Counted from the first letter of the stretch, positions 17,618-26,590 are shown. The stretch is DNA of 64,000 nucleotides from VXNJ01 sp965249595 (GCA_965249595.1 OZ252242.1:930001-994000); one strand, 5' to 3'. Numbers and translations: made by a program. Notes: generated by a model not told the origin, from the letters alone.

Positions 17618-18754
17618 GTGACTTATAAAAACCTGACAATGAAGGCGTTCCTGATTGGGCTGGTCTCGGTGACCATGTTGTCCACGGTGATATTCACCGG
17701 CTGCACTGGCGACGCTGGACACGGAGATGGCCAAGAAGTTGACCGCGCAGCGGCAAGTGAGGACATCTCCGAGCGAGAAGGCGGCGACTCCGGAGGTGAA
17801 GGGGGTGAGTCAGGCGAGGAGAACGGGGATGATGGCGAGTTTGGTGGTGACAGAGAGTCCGGCGAAGAACACGACTCCAGTGGTGATAGTGGTGGCGGAG
17901 AGAGTAGGGAAGCCGCCATGTCGAGCCCAATCATTCCTCTCGGTCAATCGTGGAGCGGTGTTCTCGGCGGATTGGACGTTTCCATGCAGTACGACGCGGT
18001 AACCCTGACTGTTCACGGAACGGTGCGAAACACGCTCCCGCAGGAACTTTGCTACGTGCAGGCTGAACCCCACCTGAAGTCTGGAACGAGGACAGTTGGA
18101 GAGCTCGGCCCCGAGAAATTGGGACACCTCGACCCCGGACAAGAAGCAACGTCAAGCCTGACGGTCGCCAGCGAACCGGAACTTACAGGAGTTACCTACG
18201 ATGGATACGTTGTCCACATGGAAGTTTTCGACTGCAGCGGCCCTGCCCCCACCGCCCACACAGGAGGAGAAGGCAGTGAAGGCAGCGGTGAAAACAGCGC
18301 CGGTGAAAAAGGCGGCAACGAAACCGTTGGAGCCGCGGGCGAGGAAGGTAGCGGCGCTAACGGGTTAGCGCTGGATGAGACCTTTGATTCAGTTCGCGCC
18401 GGCGCTCGGCTGATTTTGACCTACGACGCTGACAACAACTCCTTCAAGGGGACTGTGGAGAACACGACCGACGGAGCCCTGGATCGGGTCAGGGTCGAAG
18501 TGCACCTTTCGAACGGAGCGGAGCTAGGTCCGACGACCCCGACAGAGTTGGCTCCGGGCGAGGTGGTCTCGATCCACCTACCTGCGACGCCGGCATCGTT
18601 CACTGGATGGACCGCACATGCCGAGGTTGGCTCCGCAAGCGAGGGGGGCGAGTCAGGCGAGGAGCCGGGGGATGGTGGTGAGCCTAGTGACGGCAGAGAG
18701 TCTGGCGGCGAACACGGCAGTGGTGGCGAGCGGCAGGGAGGCGGCCATAGCTAA
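17618..18754 (+). CDS. Acidic/glycine-rich lipoprotein with two FxLYD-like domains
   Basis: 378 residues from GTG 17618, chosen because GAGGGA lies a few bases upstream; ATG 17639 is a second option and an upstream ATG at 17594 lacks a site. A signal peptide (KAFLIGLVSVTMLSTVIFTGC) ends in a lipobox with Cys as the first mature residue. Then come a Gly/Glu/Ser/Asp-rich linker, a beta-type domain around residues 105-205, a second linker, a clearer domain around 255-345 (VRAGARLILTYD, FKGTVENTT, VRVEVHLSNGAELGPTTPT) and a third low-complexity tail with SGGEHGSGG. The two domains look like diverged copies of one another and of the protein at 24593. It is probably anchored outside the membrane. 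A two-component system follows 127 nt downstream. Function unknown. Confidence 0.8.
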   Translation: MTYKNLTMKAFLIGLVSVTMLSTVIFTGCTGDAGHGDGQEVDRAAASEDISEREGGDSGGEGGESGEENGDDGEFGGDRESGEEHDSSGDSGGGESREAAMSSPIIPLGQSWSGVLGGLDVSMQYDAVTLTVHGTVRNTLPQELCYVQAEPHLKSGTRTVGELGPEKLGHLDPGQEATSSLTVASEPELTGVTYDGYVVHMEVFDCSGPAPTAHTGGEGSEGSGENSAGEKGGNETVGAAGEEGSGANGLALDETFDSVRAGARLILTYDADNNSFKGTVENTTDGALDRVRVEVHLSNGAELGPTTPTELAPGEVVSIHLPATPASFTGWTAHAEVGSASEGGESGEEPGDGGEPSDGRESGGEHGSGGERQGGGHS

Positions 18755-18881
18755 TCGGAGTCAATCGAGGGGGATGTCGAAGTCTCAAATTGGATAATCT
18801 GACCACAGGCGTGTCCGATAGATCGACACTGTGCCTCCATGAGGCAAAGCTTTCAGGAATACTCCTTGGAAGAGGGCTGGT

Positions 18882-19559
18882 TTGAGTCGCACAGTATTGC
18901 TGATAGAAGACGATACGAGGATCGCGAACTGGATCAAGGTTTACTTCGAGCGCGCCGGATTCTCTGCCGAAGTTGCCTATGACGGTGTGTCCGGTCTGGC
19001 CCTGTCTCGAAGTCTGATTCCGGACCTGATAATCCTAGATCTGATGCTTCCCCGTCTCGACGGCGTGGAACTGTGCAGAATCCTGCGGCGAGAGTCGGAC
19101 GTTCCGATAATCATGCTGACGGCAAGGGAAGCCCCCGCCGAGCGAATCATCGGACTGGATGGCGGGGCCGACGACTACATCGTCAAACCCTTCGATCCGG
19201 AGGAGGTCATCGCGCGCGCCGAGGCCGTGCTCCGCCGCGTCAAGGGCAGGGTCCAGCGGGTTCTGACGCGTGGCAATATCACGCTGAACGAGACTGCCCG
19301 CAGCGTGACGGTCAACGGAGAACCCGTAGGTCTGAGCCAGGCTCAAATTGCCCTCCTATCGACGTTGATGCGTCATCCCAACCAAATTCTCAACCGTGAC
19401 CAGCTTATCTCGCTGACCTTCAACCGCGAATTCCACGGGTACGACCGCGCCATCGACAACCAGATCGCTCGAATTCGAAAGCGGATCAGCCGAGACGGCA
19501 TCCACCCCATTCAGACCGTCTACGGTGCCGGATACAAGTTCGTGGTAAACGACGAATGA
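18882..19559 (+). CDS. OmpR/PhoB-family response regulator
   Basis: 225 residues. The receiver domain (1-115) has the acidic pair EDD at 9-11, phospho-acceptor Asp53 in IILDLMLP, the conserved Thr in MLTAREAP and Lys in IVKPFDPEE. The winged-helix DNA-binding domain (about 125-220) shows LSQAQIALLSTLMRHPNQIL, VDN-type DNQIARIRKRI and VYGAGYKFV, typical of OmpR/PhoB regulators. The start is TTG 18882 with GAAGAGGG just upstream. Its last codon overlaps the kinase start. The target genes are unknown; the adjacent lipoprotein gene is the nearest candidate. Confidence 0.93.
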   Translation: MSRTVLLIEDDTRIANWIKVYFERAGFSAEVAYDGVSGLALSRSLIPDLIILDLMLPRLDGVELCRILRRESDVPIIMLTAREAPAERIIGLDGGADDYIVKPFDPEEVIARAEAVLRRVKGRVQRVLTRGNITLNETARSVTVNGEPVGLSQAQIALLSTLMRHPNQILNRDQLISLTFNREFHGYDRAIDNQIARIRKRISRDGIHPIQTVYGAGYKFVVNDE

Positions 19560-20965
19560 TGTCCCTTCGCTGGCGAATCATGGGTTCGATCATTCTTGTC
19601 ATAGTTCTTACCGTTTTGATCAGTGTCAGCGTGGGCTACTACGCGACTCAGTCCCGTTTAGGTGTGTTCGTGGACGAGATAAGTGATGGTGAGGCGAGTC
19701 AATTGGCAGGGAATCTGAGCAGGGCCTATACAGCTGCCGGTAGCTGGGACACGGTGGAAAGCCCGCTGTTCCAGGCTGGGTACATCTACGACGGGGCTCT
19801 GGAGGTGGATGGGCATGAAGAAAGCGAGAGGGAATCCTTCGAGCTCTTTCACAAAGACCCGATACGAGTCGTCATCGCTGGCGTCGATGGACGGGTGGTG
19901 AAGGACAACCTATCCATATTGCTACCTGGAACCACAGCACCAGATCTAGATGGCCATCACGAGACGGTATTCGACTTAACTACGAACCAGCCCGTGGGCC
20001 GCGTCTTTGTGGATGTGAATCATGTATTTCTGTCTGCCGAGTCGCACGGGTTCCTCAGCACCCTCCTGTACTTCACCGCAATTGGTGGGACGCTGACGGT
20101 CGGAATTGCCATACTGCTGGCCGCATGGTTGTCCAAACGTATCACGGCCCCTGTGACGGCTTTGACGGAGGCAACCCAGGCAATTGCCCATGGAGATACG
20201 ACCCGGCTTCCGGTCACGTCCGCGGATGAGTTGGGACGGATGAGTGCGGCTTTCAACCGGATGACCTCCACCTTGGAGACTCAGCGCGACCTCCGCCGGC
20301 GACTGATTAACGATGTCTCTCATGAGTTGAATACGCCACTGAGCGTCATACAACTGGAGGCAAGCGGGCTGCGCGATGGACTACAGACTCCTGAGAGCGC
20401 CTCCGGCCGCATCATCGAAGAAGTGGACAGATTGCGCGGTCTCGTGACCGATCTGGACTGGCTTGCGGAAACTGACCATGGCGAATTGAGACTCACACTC
20501 GAAGTAACTCCGATTTACGAGATGCTCACCGCAGAGGTGGGACGATGGAAGCCGCAATCTCAAGCTCGACAGATTGAGTTGTCGCTGGAGTTTTCCGCTG
20601 ACCTCTCGGATATGGTCCTCGACCCGATGTGGATGAGCCAAGCATTGGGAAACGTTTTGAGCAACGCTATTCTTTGCACCGAAGCTGGCGGGAGCATCGC
20701 GCTCAGGGCGGCGCTGGAGGGCGACGGGATGTTGGCTATCTCGATCACCGATAACGGGATCGGCATCGATGCAGCAGACCTTCCCCACGTCTTTAACCGC
20801 TTCTACCGCACTGACCAGTCGCGCAGTCGTGGGATAGGCGGCACAGGACTGGGATTGGCTATTGCACGAGCAATTGCCGAAGCTCATGGGGGTACGATTG
20901 CCGTAACGAGTGACGGGCCTGGCCAGGGTGCCAACGTGACTATTCGCCTTCCCATAGATACGTGA
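19556..20965 (+). CDS. Membrane sensor histidine kinase (HAMP, HisKA, HATPase)
   Basis: 469 residues. A first membrane span (IMGSIILVIVLTVLISVSVG, near 8-27), an extracytoplasmic sensor of about 145 residues, and a second span (FTAIGGTLTVGIAILLAAWL, near 172-191) frame the sensor. A HAMP linker follows (ITAPVTALTEATQAI, LPVTSADELGRM). The dimerisation/phosphorylation domain has LINDVSHELNTPLSVIQLEA with the phospho-His. The catalytic domain has the N-box NVLSNAIL, G1 DNGIGIDAADL, FNRFYRTD and G2 GGTGLGLAIARAIAEAHGG. ATG 19556 overlaps the regulator stop by 4 nt. The sensor region resembles nothing I can name, so the signal is unknown. Confidence 0.93.
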   Translation: MMSLRWRIMGSIILVIVLTVLISVSVGYYATQSRLGVFVDEISDGEASQLAGNLSRAYTAAGSWDTVESPLFQAGYIYDGALEVDGHEESERESFELFHKDPIRVVIAGVDGRVVKDNLSILLPGTTAPDLDGHHETVFDLTTNQPVGRVFVDVNHVFLSAESHGFLSTLLYFTAIGGTLTVGIAILLAAWLSKRITAPVTALTEATQAIAHGDTTRLPVTSADELGRMSAAFNRMTSTLETQRDLRRRLINDVSHELNTPLSVIQLEASGLRDGLQTPESASGRIIEEVDRLRGLVTDLDWLAETDHGELRLTLEVTPIYEMLTAEVGRWKPQSQARQIELSLEFSADLSDMVLDPMWMSQALGNVLSNAILCTEAGGSIALRAALEGDGMLAISITDNGIGIDAADLPHVFNRFYRTDQSRSRGIGGTGLGLAIARAIAEAHGGTIAVTSDGPGQGANVTIRLPIDT

Positions 20966-21490
20966 CGGTCACCCAGCCTCTCGAATCTGTTGCCAGACCA
21001 TCGACTGAGCGTCGCCCGTTTCGTCCTCAATATAGACGGACACCGGACCGTCCCGCCCGTGCGGGCGATGGCGCGAATCGACTTTCCTTTGCCCGCTAGT
21101 TGGTACAGCGATCGCAATATTCCGCCTCTTCACACTTGAATCGGTGCACCTTTCATAAAACGGGTTTATGAAGGTGCTCACTGTAGAGGTGGGTCAATTC
21201 CATTCCCGCGCTAGTGTTATGGGTCAGTTTTGAGTCGGCGTTCACATCACCGGATGTTGGTCAGCGGGGTAACCGGCCAACGCGCAGCTAACGCTGGCTC
21301 CGGTTGGCAAGGACCTCAAAATCGGGACTCTGAATAGGAAGGTGAGCCAAATCGGTCTGGAATGGTAGGAGGTCGATTGCTAGCTACCGACCGTGTGATA
21401 TCCGTTAGTTCCCGATCGGCATGGATTCCTGCCCCTTGTCGTGGCTCAAGGACATCGATTAGCCGGAACGACAAGGGATGTCGGCGCTGC
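20966..21490. other. Convergent intergenic stretch, no gene
   Basis: About 525 bp between the kinase stop and the convergent HAD gene stop. It contains the strong inverted repeat at 21146-21177. No frame has family-like content. Phrases such as GGTCAGTTTTGAGTCGGCG recall decayed insertion-sequence ends, but this cannot be supported. Confidence 0.45.
21146..21177. repeat. Long inverted repeat, possible bidirectional terminator
   Basis: GCACCTTTCATAAA and TTTATGAAGGTGC face each other across a short loop, a 13-bp stem with one bulged base. It lies 180 bp after the histidine kinase and 310 bp before the convergent HAD gene end. There is no T-run of the classical terminator type, so a recombination or protein-binding site is also possible. 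Confidence 0.45.
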
Positions 21491-22135
21491 TCAGGTGAAG
21501 GGCGGAAACTCTTTGAGCGACCGAATCTTGATGTGCGCGAGCGCCATTTCGGGCTGATCGTGAACAGTCGCATGGACGGCCACACACACCATGCCGGCGG
21601 CGAGCACCGACGCGACGCCTGAACCGGAATCCTCGATTCCAACAACATCCGCCGGTTCAACACCCAGACGTTCGGCGGCCGTCACGTATGGTTCGGGCGA
21701 GGGTTTTAACCGAGAGACAGTTTCGGCATCGACTACGCACTCGAACGCGTTGCGCAGGCCAAGTGCCGCCAGGGAATTGCGTGCGTGGCCGCGGTCGGCG
21801 GACGTTACCAGGGCCATCGGCAGGCCCGCGGCCGAAAATCGCCCCAGTAAGGCGCGCGCACCGGGCGTAGGGGTAGGCTCGGTCGCGGCGAGGTGATTCC
21901 ACGTTGGTTTAAACACCTCCAGCGCGCGCCCGTACGCTAGCCCGTAGAACTCGCACAATCGGGTGACCCCGGGTACCATTCCCATCGCAAAGGTCCTTGG
22001 GTGGTCGGGCGCGAGCTCGCAGATGCCGAAGGCCGCAAGTGTTCGATGTTGGGCTTCTAGGAGAGTCGGCTCGGTGTCGATCAGCGTTCCGTCGAGGTCG
22101 AAGGCGACGGCAGCGGGACGGGAGAGACTATGCAC
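21491..22135 (-). CDS. HAD-superfamily phosphatase (subfamily IA)
   Basis: 214 residues. Motif I is AFDLDGTLIDTEP near residue 10 (nucleophile Asp and general acid Asp), motif II is VTSADRG near 112, the motif III Lys is in LKPSPEPY near 145, and motif IV is GIEDSGSGV near 167. A helical cap lies between motifs I and II (residues 20-85). These are cytoplasmic Mg-dependent phosphatases or phosphomutases of the beta-phosphoglucomutase/phosphoglycolate phosphatase type. The exact substrate cannot be read from sequence. Given glycolate oxidase at the window start a phosphoglycolate phosphatase would make sense, but nothing specific supports it. Confidence 0.85.
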   Translation of the reverse strand: MHSLSRPAAVAFDLDGTLIDTEPTLLEAQHRTLAAFGICELAPDHPRTFAMGMVPGVTRLCEFYGLAYGRALEVFKPTWNHLAATEPTPTPGARALLGRFSAAGLPMALVTSADRGHARNSLAALGLRNAFECVVDAETVSRLKPSPEPYVTAAERLGVEPADVVGIEDSGSGVASVLAAGMVCVAVHATVHDQPEMALAHIKIRSLKEFPPFT

Positions 22136-22228
22136 GGTAATCCCCTGGGGACGCGAGCATGTGGAGCGCCACGCTAATGCCCGCGCCAGACCAAATTCGG
22201 CCGTGGCGGCCGGGCAAGCGCTTTCAGG

Positions 22229-22864
22229 TTATGGGCTGAACCTAAATGGTGGGTACCGGTCGGTCGTTAGCAGGAACGCGTACGCGGAAACTCGGGCACT
22301 CCAGCGGATGATTCCTTCGATGAAGGTGAACGCCAAGCGCGGGTAATTACCGGTGATCAGGATTGCGAACCAGGCGACCACGGTCACGAACATCGCCAAT
22401 GTGCCCAGGATGGCGAGGATGATGTAGTGCGGAATTACCAGGGCCCACTTGATCAATGGAAGAAAGCGGTTCAGATCAGCTTGGGCGTCGGGGTATGCAA
22501 TTTCGACGTGCACCGCCTGCTCATCGTCGGTGGAAGGGTATTCGTCGCGCAGGAGGAGCAGGTAAGCCCCAACCCTGGCGCTAAACCGTGCCAGTTCCAG
22601 GTTCCAATCGAACCACCAACGCGGATACTTCTGGCGGAACAGGATCATTAGCAGTGGCGCGGCGATGAGCGTGCCACCCGCCATCAACGGACCGAGAAAT
22701 TGGTCGGTTTCGACGTTGCCCGAGCTCGAAAACCCACTGATAAAGGCCGCGATCACCAATATCGGAATCGCGAGGATGATCCTAACCAGCGTTTTTAAGC
22801 GATCGCTCGATTCCGGGTAATCGATCGTCACATTTGCCGGGTATTCGTCAGACACGCTTTCCAA
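22229..22864 (-). CDS. DUF4389 membrane protein
   Basis: 211 residues with paired hydrophobic spans: LVRIILAIPILVIAAFISGF near 26-45, a weaker pair around 62-76, then LIKWALVIPHYIILAILG and FVTVVAWFAILITG near 137-170. The blocks YPRWWFDWNLELARFSARV and YPRLAFTFIEGIIRWSARV are two copies of the signature DUF4389 repeat, each followed by AY.FLL..RYP. The family is common in actinobacteria and Chloroflexota; its function is unknown. Divergent spacing and no operon partners give no further hint. Confidence 0.85.
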   Translation of the reverse strand: MESVSDEYPANVTIDYPESSDRLKTLVRIILAIPILVIAAFISGFSSSGNVETDQFLGPLMAGGTLIAAPLLMILFRQKYPRWWFDWNLELARFSARVGAYLLLLRDEYPSTDDEQAVHVEIAYPDAQADLNRFLPLIKWALVIPHYIILAILGTLAMFVTVVAWFAILITGNYPRLAFTFIEGIIRWSARVSAYAFLLTTDRYPPFRFSP

Positions 22865-23462
22865 CCTCCAGCTGCCTGGCCAGTTGCAAACTGCGGCCGG
22901 TCAGTTCGCGGCCAACTATTGCATTCCGGCCATTTCTATTCTTAACCAAGAGTGATCGGCGGCACCCTATGCTCCTTACCCGTCACAATCTGGTTTCGCG
23001 GCGCCACCGCAACCAGTGCCGATGGCCATCCGGCAAGAGGCGAAGTGACGCTCCACCGGTAGGGATCCGGGCATGGATGATGCCGAGGGCGTGAGTATCC
23101 AGTTATTGCAGTCAGTAGTAGACGCGAGAAATGGACCGGAAATTACCAGGATCGTTGGGTAAACGGGCAGGAATTGCCGGTGAACTTTGATGCCAAGTGC
23201 GACAAGTCCGACTGTAGCGGCGGTTCACTTGGCGCATGGCAATCCCGCCGTCCCTGTCGGTGGCCCCATCCCACTTGCCGGCCAATACCCACGTCGGAAG
23301 AGGAGTGCTTGCGGGCCGCAGGCCTAGGAAGCTCTTCCTAGGGCCAGAAAAACCTCCCAGTTGAAATCGGATGGATTTTCGGCATGCTCATGATGAATCC
23401 AGGCGCCGTGGGCGCCGGACGGGCATCCCATCCAAGTGAAGCCCGCGTTGACTGCGCGGCCG
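22865..23462. other. Intergenic stretch with a hairpin, no gene recognised
   Basis: Nearly 600 bp between two minus-strand genes. Small frames on both strands lack motifs and ribosome-binding sites. The only structure I see is the hairpin at 23321-23345. Confidence 0.5.
23321..23345 (-). terminator. Hairpin downstream of the GNAT gene
   Basis: GGCCTAGGAA-GCTC-TTCCTAGGGCC forms a stem of about ten pairs with one bulge, 118 bp past the end of the minus-strand acetyltransferase gene. No T-run follows on that strand, so it is only a candidate terminator; the palindromic core CCTAGG could instead bind a protein. Confidence 0.35.
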
Positions 23463-23978
23463 CTACTCGCGAACCTTGGCGTAGGTGAATAGGTCGGCGA
23501 TCTGGCCATCTTTGCTGACGCTTTTGCGGTGCCGGCCCTCGCAAACGTAGCCCACCTTCTCAAGCACCCTCGCCGAGGCAGGGTTCCACTCGAAGACGTG
23601 TGCATCTAGCCTCACGAGATCATGCTGATTGAAGGCGTACTCGGAAACCGCCTGCAACGCCGCCGTGGCGATGCCTAGTCGCCAGAACGGTTCTCCCAGC
23701 CAATAACCAATCTTGGCTGAGCGGCGATATACATCCTGCTGCAGAGTAAATCCGATCCCTCCTATCACCTCGGTAGCCGAGGCGATCGCAAAATTTGTCT
23801 CCGGCAGTTGATGGGTTGCAATTTCAATCCACTGGCGAGCGTCGGACAGCGTGTACGGGTATGGGAAGACATCGCGCAAGTTTCGTGAAATCGCGGGATT
23901 GTTGGCGTACTTGGCCAGAGACGCGGCATCGCCGTCGTCAAAACTTCTGACCTGCCATTCCCCAATATCGATCTGCAT
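23463..23978 (-). CDS. GNAT acetyltransferase, RimJ/RimL type
   Basis: 171 residues. The opening WQVRSFDDGDAASLAKYANN, then YTLSDARQWIE, then IGGIGFTLQQDVYRRSAKIGYWLGEPFW, then GIATAAL (acetyl-CoA loop) and NPASARVLEKVGYVCEG are the standard blocks of the RimJ/RimL branch. These enzymes acetylate the N-terminus of ribosomal or other proteins or small molecules. Length is normal. It is divergent from the YCII-like gene; no partner is suggested. Confidence 0.88.
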   Translation of the reverse strand: MQIDIGEWQVRSFDDGDAASLAKYANNPAISRNLRDVFPYPYTLSDARQWIEIATHQLPETNFAIASATEVIGGIGFTLQQDVYRRSAKIGYWLGEPFWRLGIATAALQAVSEYAFNQHDLVRLDAHVFEWNPASARVLEKVGYVCEGRHRKSVSKDGQIADLFTYAKVRE

Positions 23979-24210
23979 TTTTCGACCCGATGAGTTTCAG
24001 TTTGTTCCCGCAAGGAAAGGCAACTCTAGCACTGGAAAATTGCCCGAGTTGGAGCATTTTGGAAGCGGTAGAGATCATTTTCTCGGCGAATATTTCGCAT
24101 CCTGGTCTCTGGTTTTCCACCGGCGAGGGCGCCACCGCTGGGGCCGCCTTGGATGCGGTTTTCAGGCAACTATTATCAGAACGTGACAATCACTGACTTT
24201 TGAGTGGTAA

Positions 24211-24543
24211 ATGGCAAGATTCAACGTGTTTTACCACGCCCCCGAAGCATGGGGTTCGAAACCGGGCGTGACGAAAGAAGACATGCAAAAAGGCATGGCG
24301 GCCTGGATGGCATGGGCCGAGCGCTGCGGCGACGGTCTCGTGGACATGGGCGGACCACTGGTGAACGGCCAAAGAATTGCCAATTCGGGCACCGCGGCCA
24401 GCGACGCGGACATCGTTGGCTACTCCACCCTGGAAGCGGAAAACATGGATGCCGCGAGGGCGCTGCTGGCAGGTCATCCGCACCTTGATTGGGGCAAGGA
24501 GTATGTGATCGAGGTCTTCGAGGTGATTATGGCGGGGATGTAG
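24211..24543 (+). CDS. YCII-related (DGPF-type) small protein
   Basis: 110 residues. It shows the ferredoxin-like alpha/beta pattern of YCII-related proteins: FNVFYHAPEAW at the N-terminus, MAAWMAWAERCGDGLVDMGGPL in the middle, then DIVGYSTLEAENMDAARALL and a closing beta strand EYVIEVFEVI. The family is small, dimeric and of uncertain function, often found near ECF sigma factors; none is adjacent here. The middle phrase VDMGGPL corresponds to the family's conserved turn. It precedes the second acidic lipoprotein by 49 nt. Confidence 0.75.
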   Translation: MARFNVFYHAPEAWGSKPGVTKEDMQKGMAAWMAWAERCGDGLVDMGGPLVNGQRIANSGTAASDADIVGYSTLEAENMDAARALLAGHPHLDWGKEYVIEVFEVIMAGM

Positions 24544-24592
24544 GTTCGTCCCAATTTATCCGGCAACATTGCGCCCAAGGAACCAAATTGAC

Positions 24593-25090
24593 ATGAAGAA
24601 ACGTTGCCTGGCGATTCTGCTTATTGCCGGAGTCCTCTCGGCCCTCGTCTTGACGGGTTGCCTTTATGGCGATTCGGAGTCGGGGGAGCACGGTGGTGGA
24701 TCGGAATCGCGAGAAAATAGCGGCGCATCGGAGTCGGGGGAGCACGGTGGCGGCGCCGAGGCAAACGAACATGGTGAAGATTCAGAGTCCGGTGAGGGCG
24801 ATGAAGAATCCGGCACCCAATTCGGTCTGAGCGAAACGTTCGACGAGGTTCGAGCGGGCGCCCGGTTGGTCCTCTCTTATGACTCGACGGCCGAATCCTT
24901 CGTCGGCACGGTAAGTAACACCACCGAATCCGCGTTGAGCCGGGTAAGGGTCGAGGTTCATCTCTCCAACGGGACCGAACTGGGTCCTACAACTCCGACA
25001 GATCTGGATCCAGGCCAGGCGATTGACGTAGTGCTCCCGGCAACCGGGCAGTCCTTTAACTCATGGAGTGCCCATCCCGAGGTTGGATGA
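24593..25090 (+). CDS. Acidic/glycine-rich lipoprotein, paralogue of the gene at 17618
   Basis: 165 residues from ATG 24593 with AAGGA at 24577-24581; a TTG at 24569 in frame is less likely. The signal peptide KKRCLAILLIAGVLSALVLTGC carries a lipobox. A linker of about 60 residues follows, built from repeats such as ESGEHGGG. Then comes one domain (VRAGARLVLSYDSTAESF, VGTVSNTTESALSRVRVEVH, LSNGTELGPTTPTDLDPG) that matches the second domain of the larger lipoprotein almost position for position, about two thirds identical by eye. It is a shorter one-domain version. The fold resembles FxLYD-type surface domains. Function unknown. Confidence 0.82.
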   Translation: MKKRCLAILLIAGVLSALVLTGCLYGDSESGEHGGGSESRENSGASESGEHGGGAEANEHGEDSESGEGDEESGTQFGLSETFDEVRAGARLVLSYDSTAESFVGTVSNTTESALSRVRVEVHLSNGTELGPTTPTDLDPGQAIDVVLPATGQSFNSWSAHPEVG

Positions 25091-25388
25091 TCCCTCAACC
25101 GCGAGGTATTGGCCTGCCGTAGGCGGCGCGAAAGTTGCGGTGTGGGGCCCGAAGATATGCCTGACTGTGACCGCACTGGGGATCCCGTCTCGGCCTCGAT
25201 TGGGCATGGATTCTCTGCCGGTTGAGCGCTGAGCCTCGCCCTAATTGCGGCCTCGCGGTCAGGAGGCACGGGCCGGTCAATTGTTCGGCAATTGCCACAG
25301 CTCGCTTGAGCTCGTGAAATAGCGTGGGCCGGATAGCGTATGTATAGATGCAGCCTGCTCGTAAATCCGCCAAGCAAAGGTTGCCGCG
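25091..25388. other. Intergenic stretch before the YbaY-type lipoprotein
   Basis: About 300 bp with no coding signal on either strand. It presumably contains the promoter of the gene at 25389; I could not pick out convincing -35 and -10 boxes. Confidence 0.45.
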
Positions 25389-26558
25389 GTGAAGACGAAT
25401 ACCAAGCTTTTCTCGGTTTCCGCGTTGGCAATCTCGATTGCCTTGCTGGTCTTGACGGCCTGCCAGTTGGAGCAGGATCCGACCGAAACGACGACGGAAG
25501 TGCCGTCCGGCCGAAAACCCGACGCATCCGTAGTCGGTTCCGTCACATACCGGGAGCGATTGGCCCTCACCCCGGATGCAAACCTCGTAGTTGAACTGCG
25601 CGATGTTTCCTATGCCGACGCGTCGGCTCCGCTTATCGCCAGAGAAACTATCGCCGACCCGGGTCAGGTTCCCATCGAGTTCAAAGTTGATTACAGCCGT
25701 GAAGATATCGATCCGCGGAACAGATATTCGCTAAGCGCCAGAATCGTCGAATCTGATGGCCGCCTGGCGTTCACTAACGACACGGCACATGAGGTGATCA
25801 CCAACGGAAATCCCAGCAATGTGGATATGGTCCTCGTGCTCGTTCAGCCTCCGCCTGAACTCATCGACGATCCGGGCGCCGGAAGTCCGGATTGGCGAAC
25901 CTGGGTTGAGACCCCGGTTACGGTGGCTTGGGCCAACCTGATTCCGAACGAACCGGAGAACCTGCTGCGTATCGCCTACTACCAATCCACGGTTGAAGGA
26001 TGTGTCCGGCCTGGCAGTTCGGATCTGGTTGATCAAGGCTTTGACATCATCGCCCGGGTTACGCTGATGCAGCCGCCGCCCACTGCCTGGGCAATTCCCT
26101 GCGACAAACAGCTGGTGCAACTTGATACCGTCGCGCCAATCGCCCAGCCTCTCGAACCCGTCCAGACCTACCGCGTTTTGGTAAACGGTATTGGTCTGAC
26201 CACCTTAACGTTGCCGCGACCGAGCCTTTCGCACCCCTTCATCGCCGAGTCGCCGATAGAGAGCGCGGAGGTGGTAGCGCTCGACGGGGCGCCGGCGCAT
26301 TACGAACTGCGCGTCGTTTCCGGTCTGCCCACCGGAAGCGGTTGTTCCCAGTTCGATGGTTATGAAATCCGGCGCGAGGAGCCGAATGCGATTAACGTAG
26401 TCGTCACCCACCATCAGGTCGGTGACCCGGAGGTGTTTTGCACCGCCGAATATCCGACCGTGGAAACTACGGTCCCGTTGGGTGGCGGTTTCGAGTCCGG
26501 CTTGGAATACACGGTCAACGTAAATTCGGGATTGGCAACTTCATTTATTGCCCGCTAG
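25389..26558 (+). CDS. YbaY-type lipoprotein
   Basis: 389 residues from GTG 25389. The signal peptide (FSVSALAISIALLVLTAC) has Cys as the first mature residue. Residues 48-150 match the YbaY domain: VGSVTYRERLALTPDANLVV, LRDVSYADASAPLIARETI, VPIEFKVDYSREDIDPRNRY, ARIVESDGRLAFTNDT. YbaY-like domains are beta-sandwich lipoprotein domains of uncertain role. The remaining 240 residues (two Cys pairs, alternating beta pattern) are not recognised. A hairpin resembling a terminator starts at its stop codon, so it is probably monocistronic. Confidence 0.8.
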   Translation: MKTNTKLFSVSALAISIALLVLTACQLEQDPTETTTEVPSGRKPDASVVGSVTYRERLALTPDANLVVELRDVSYADASAPLIARETIADPGQVPIEFKVDYSREDIDPRNRYSLSARIVESDGRLAFTNDTAHEVITNGNPSNVDMVLVLVQPPPELIDDPGAGSPDWRTWVETPVTVAWANLIPNEPENLLRIAYYQSTVEGCVRPGSSDLVDQGFDIIARVTLMQPPPTAWAIPCDKQLVQLDTVAPIAQPLEPVQTYRVLVNGIGLTTLTLPRPSLSHPFIAESPIESAEVVALDGAPAHYELRVVSGLPTGSGCSQFDGYEIRREEPNAINVVVTHHQVGDPEVFCTAEYPTVETTVPLGGGFESGLEYTVNVNSGLATSFIAR

Positions 26559-26590
26559 GGGCACACCGGCAATCAGTGTCGGCGTGTCCC
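26558..26590 (+). terminator. Probable transcription terminator of the YbaY-type gene
   Basis: GGGGCACACCG pairs with CGGCGTGTCCC through ten of eleven positions (one G-U, one mismatch) around an 11-base loop and is followed by AGGTTTTG. The stem begins at the stop codon. Confidence 0.55.

Noticed and set aside
23990..24196. 68-codon frame between the divergent GNAT and YCII genes
   Set aside because: There is no ribosome-binding site or recognisable content, and it occupies the likely promoter region.
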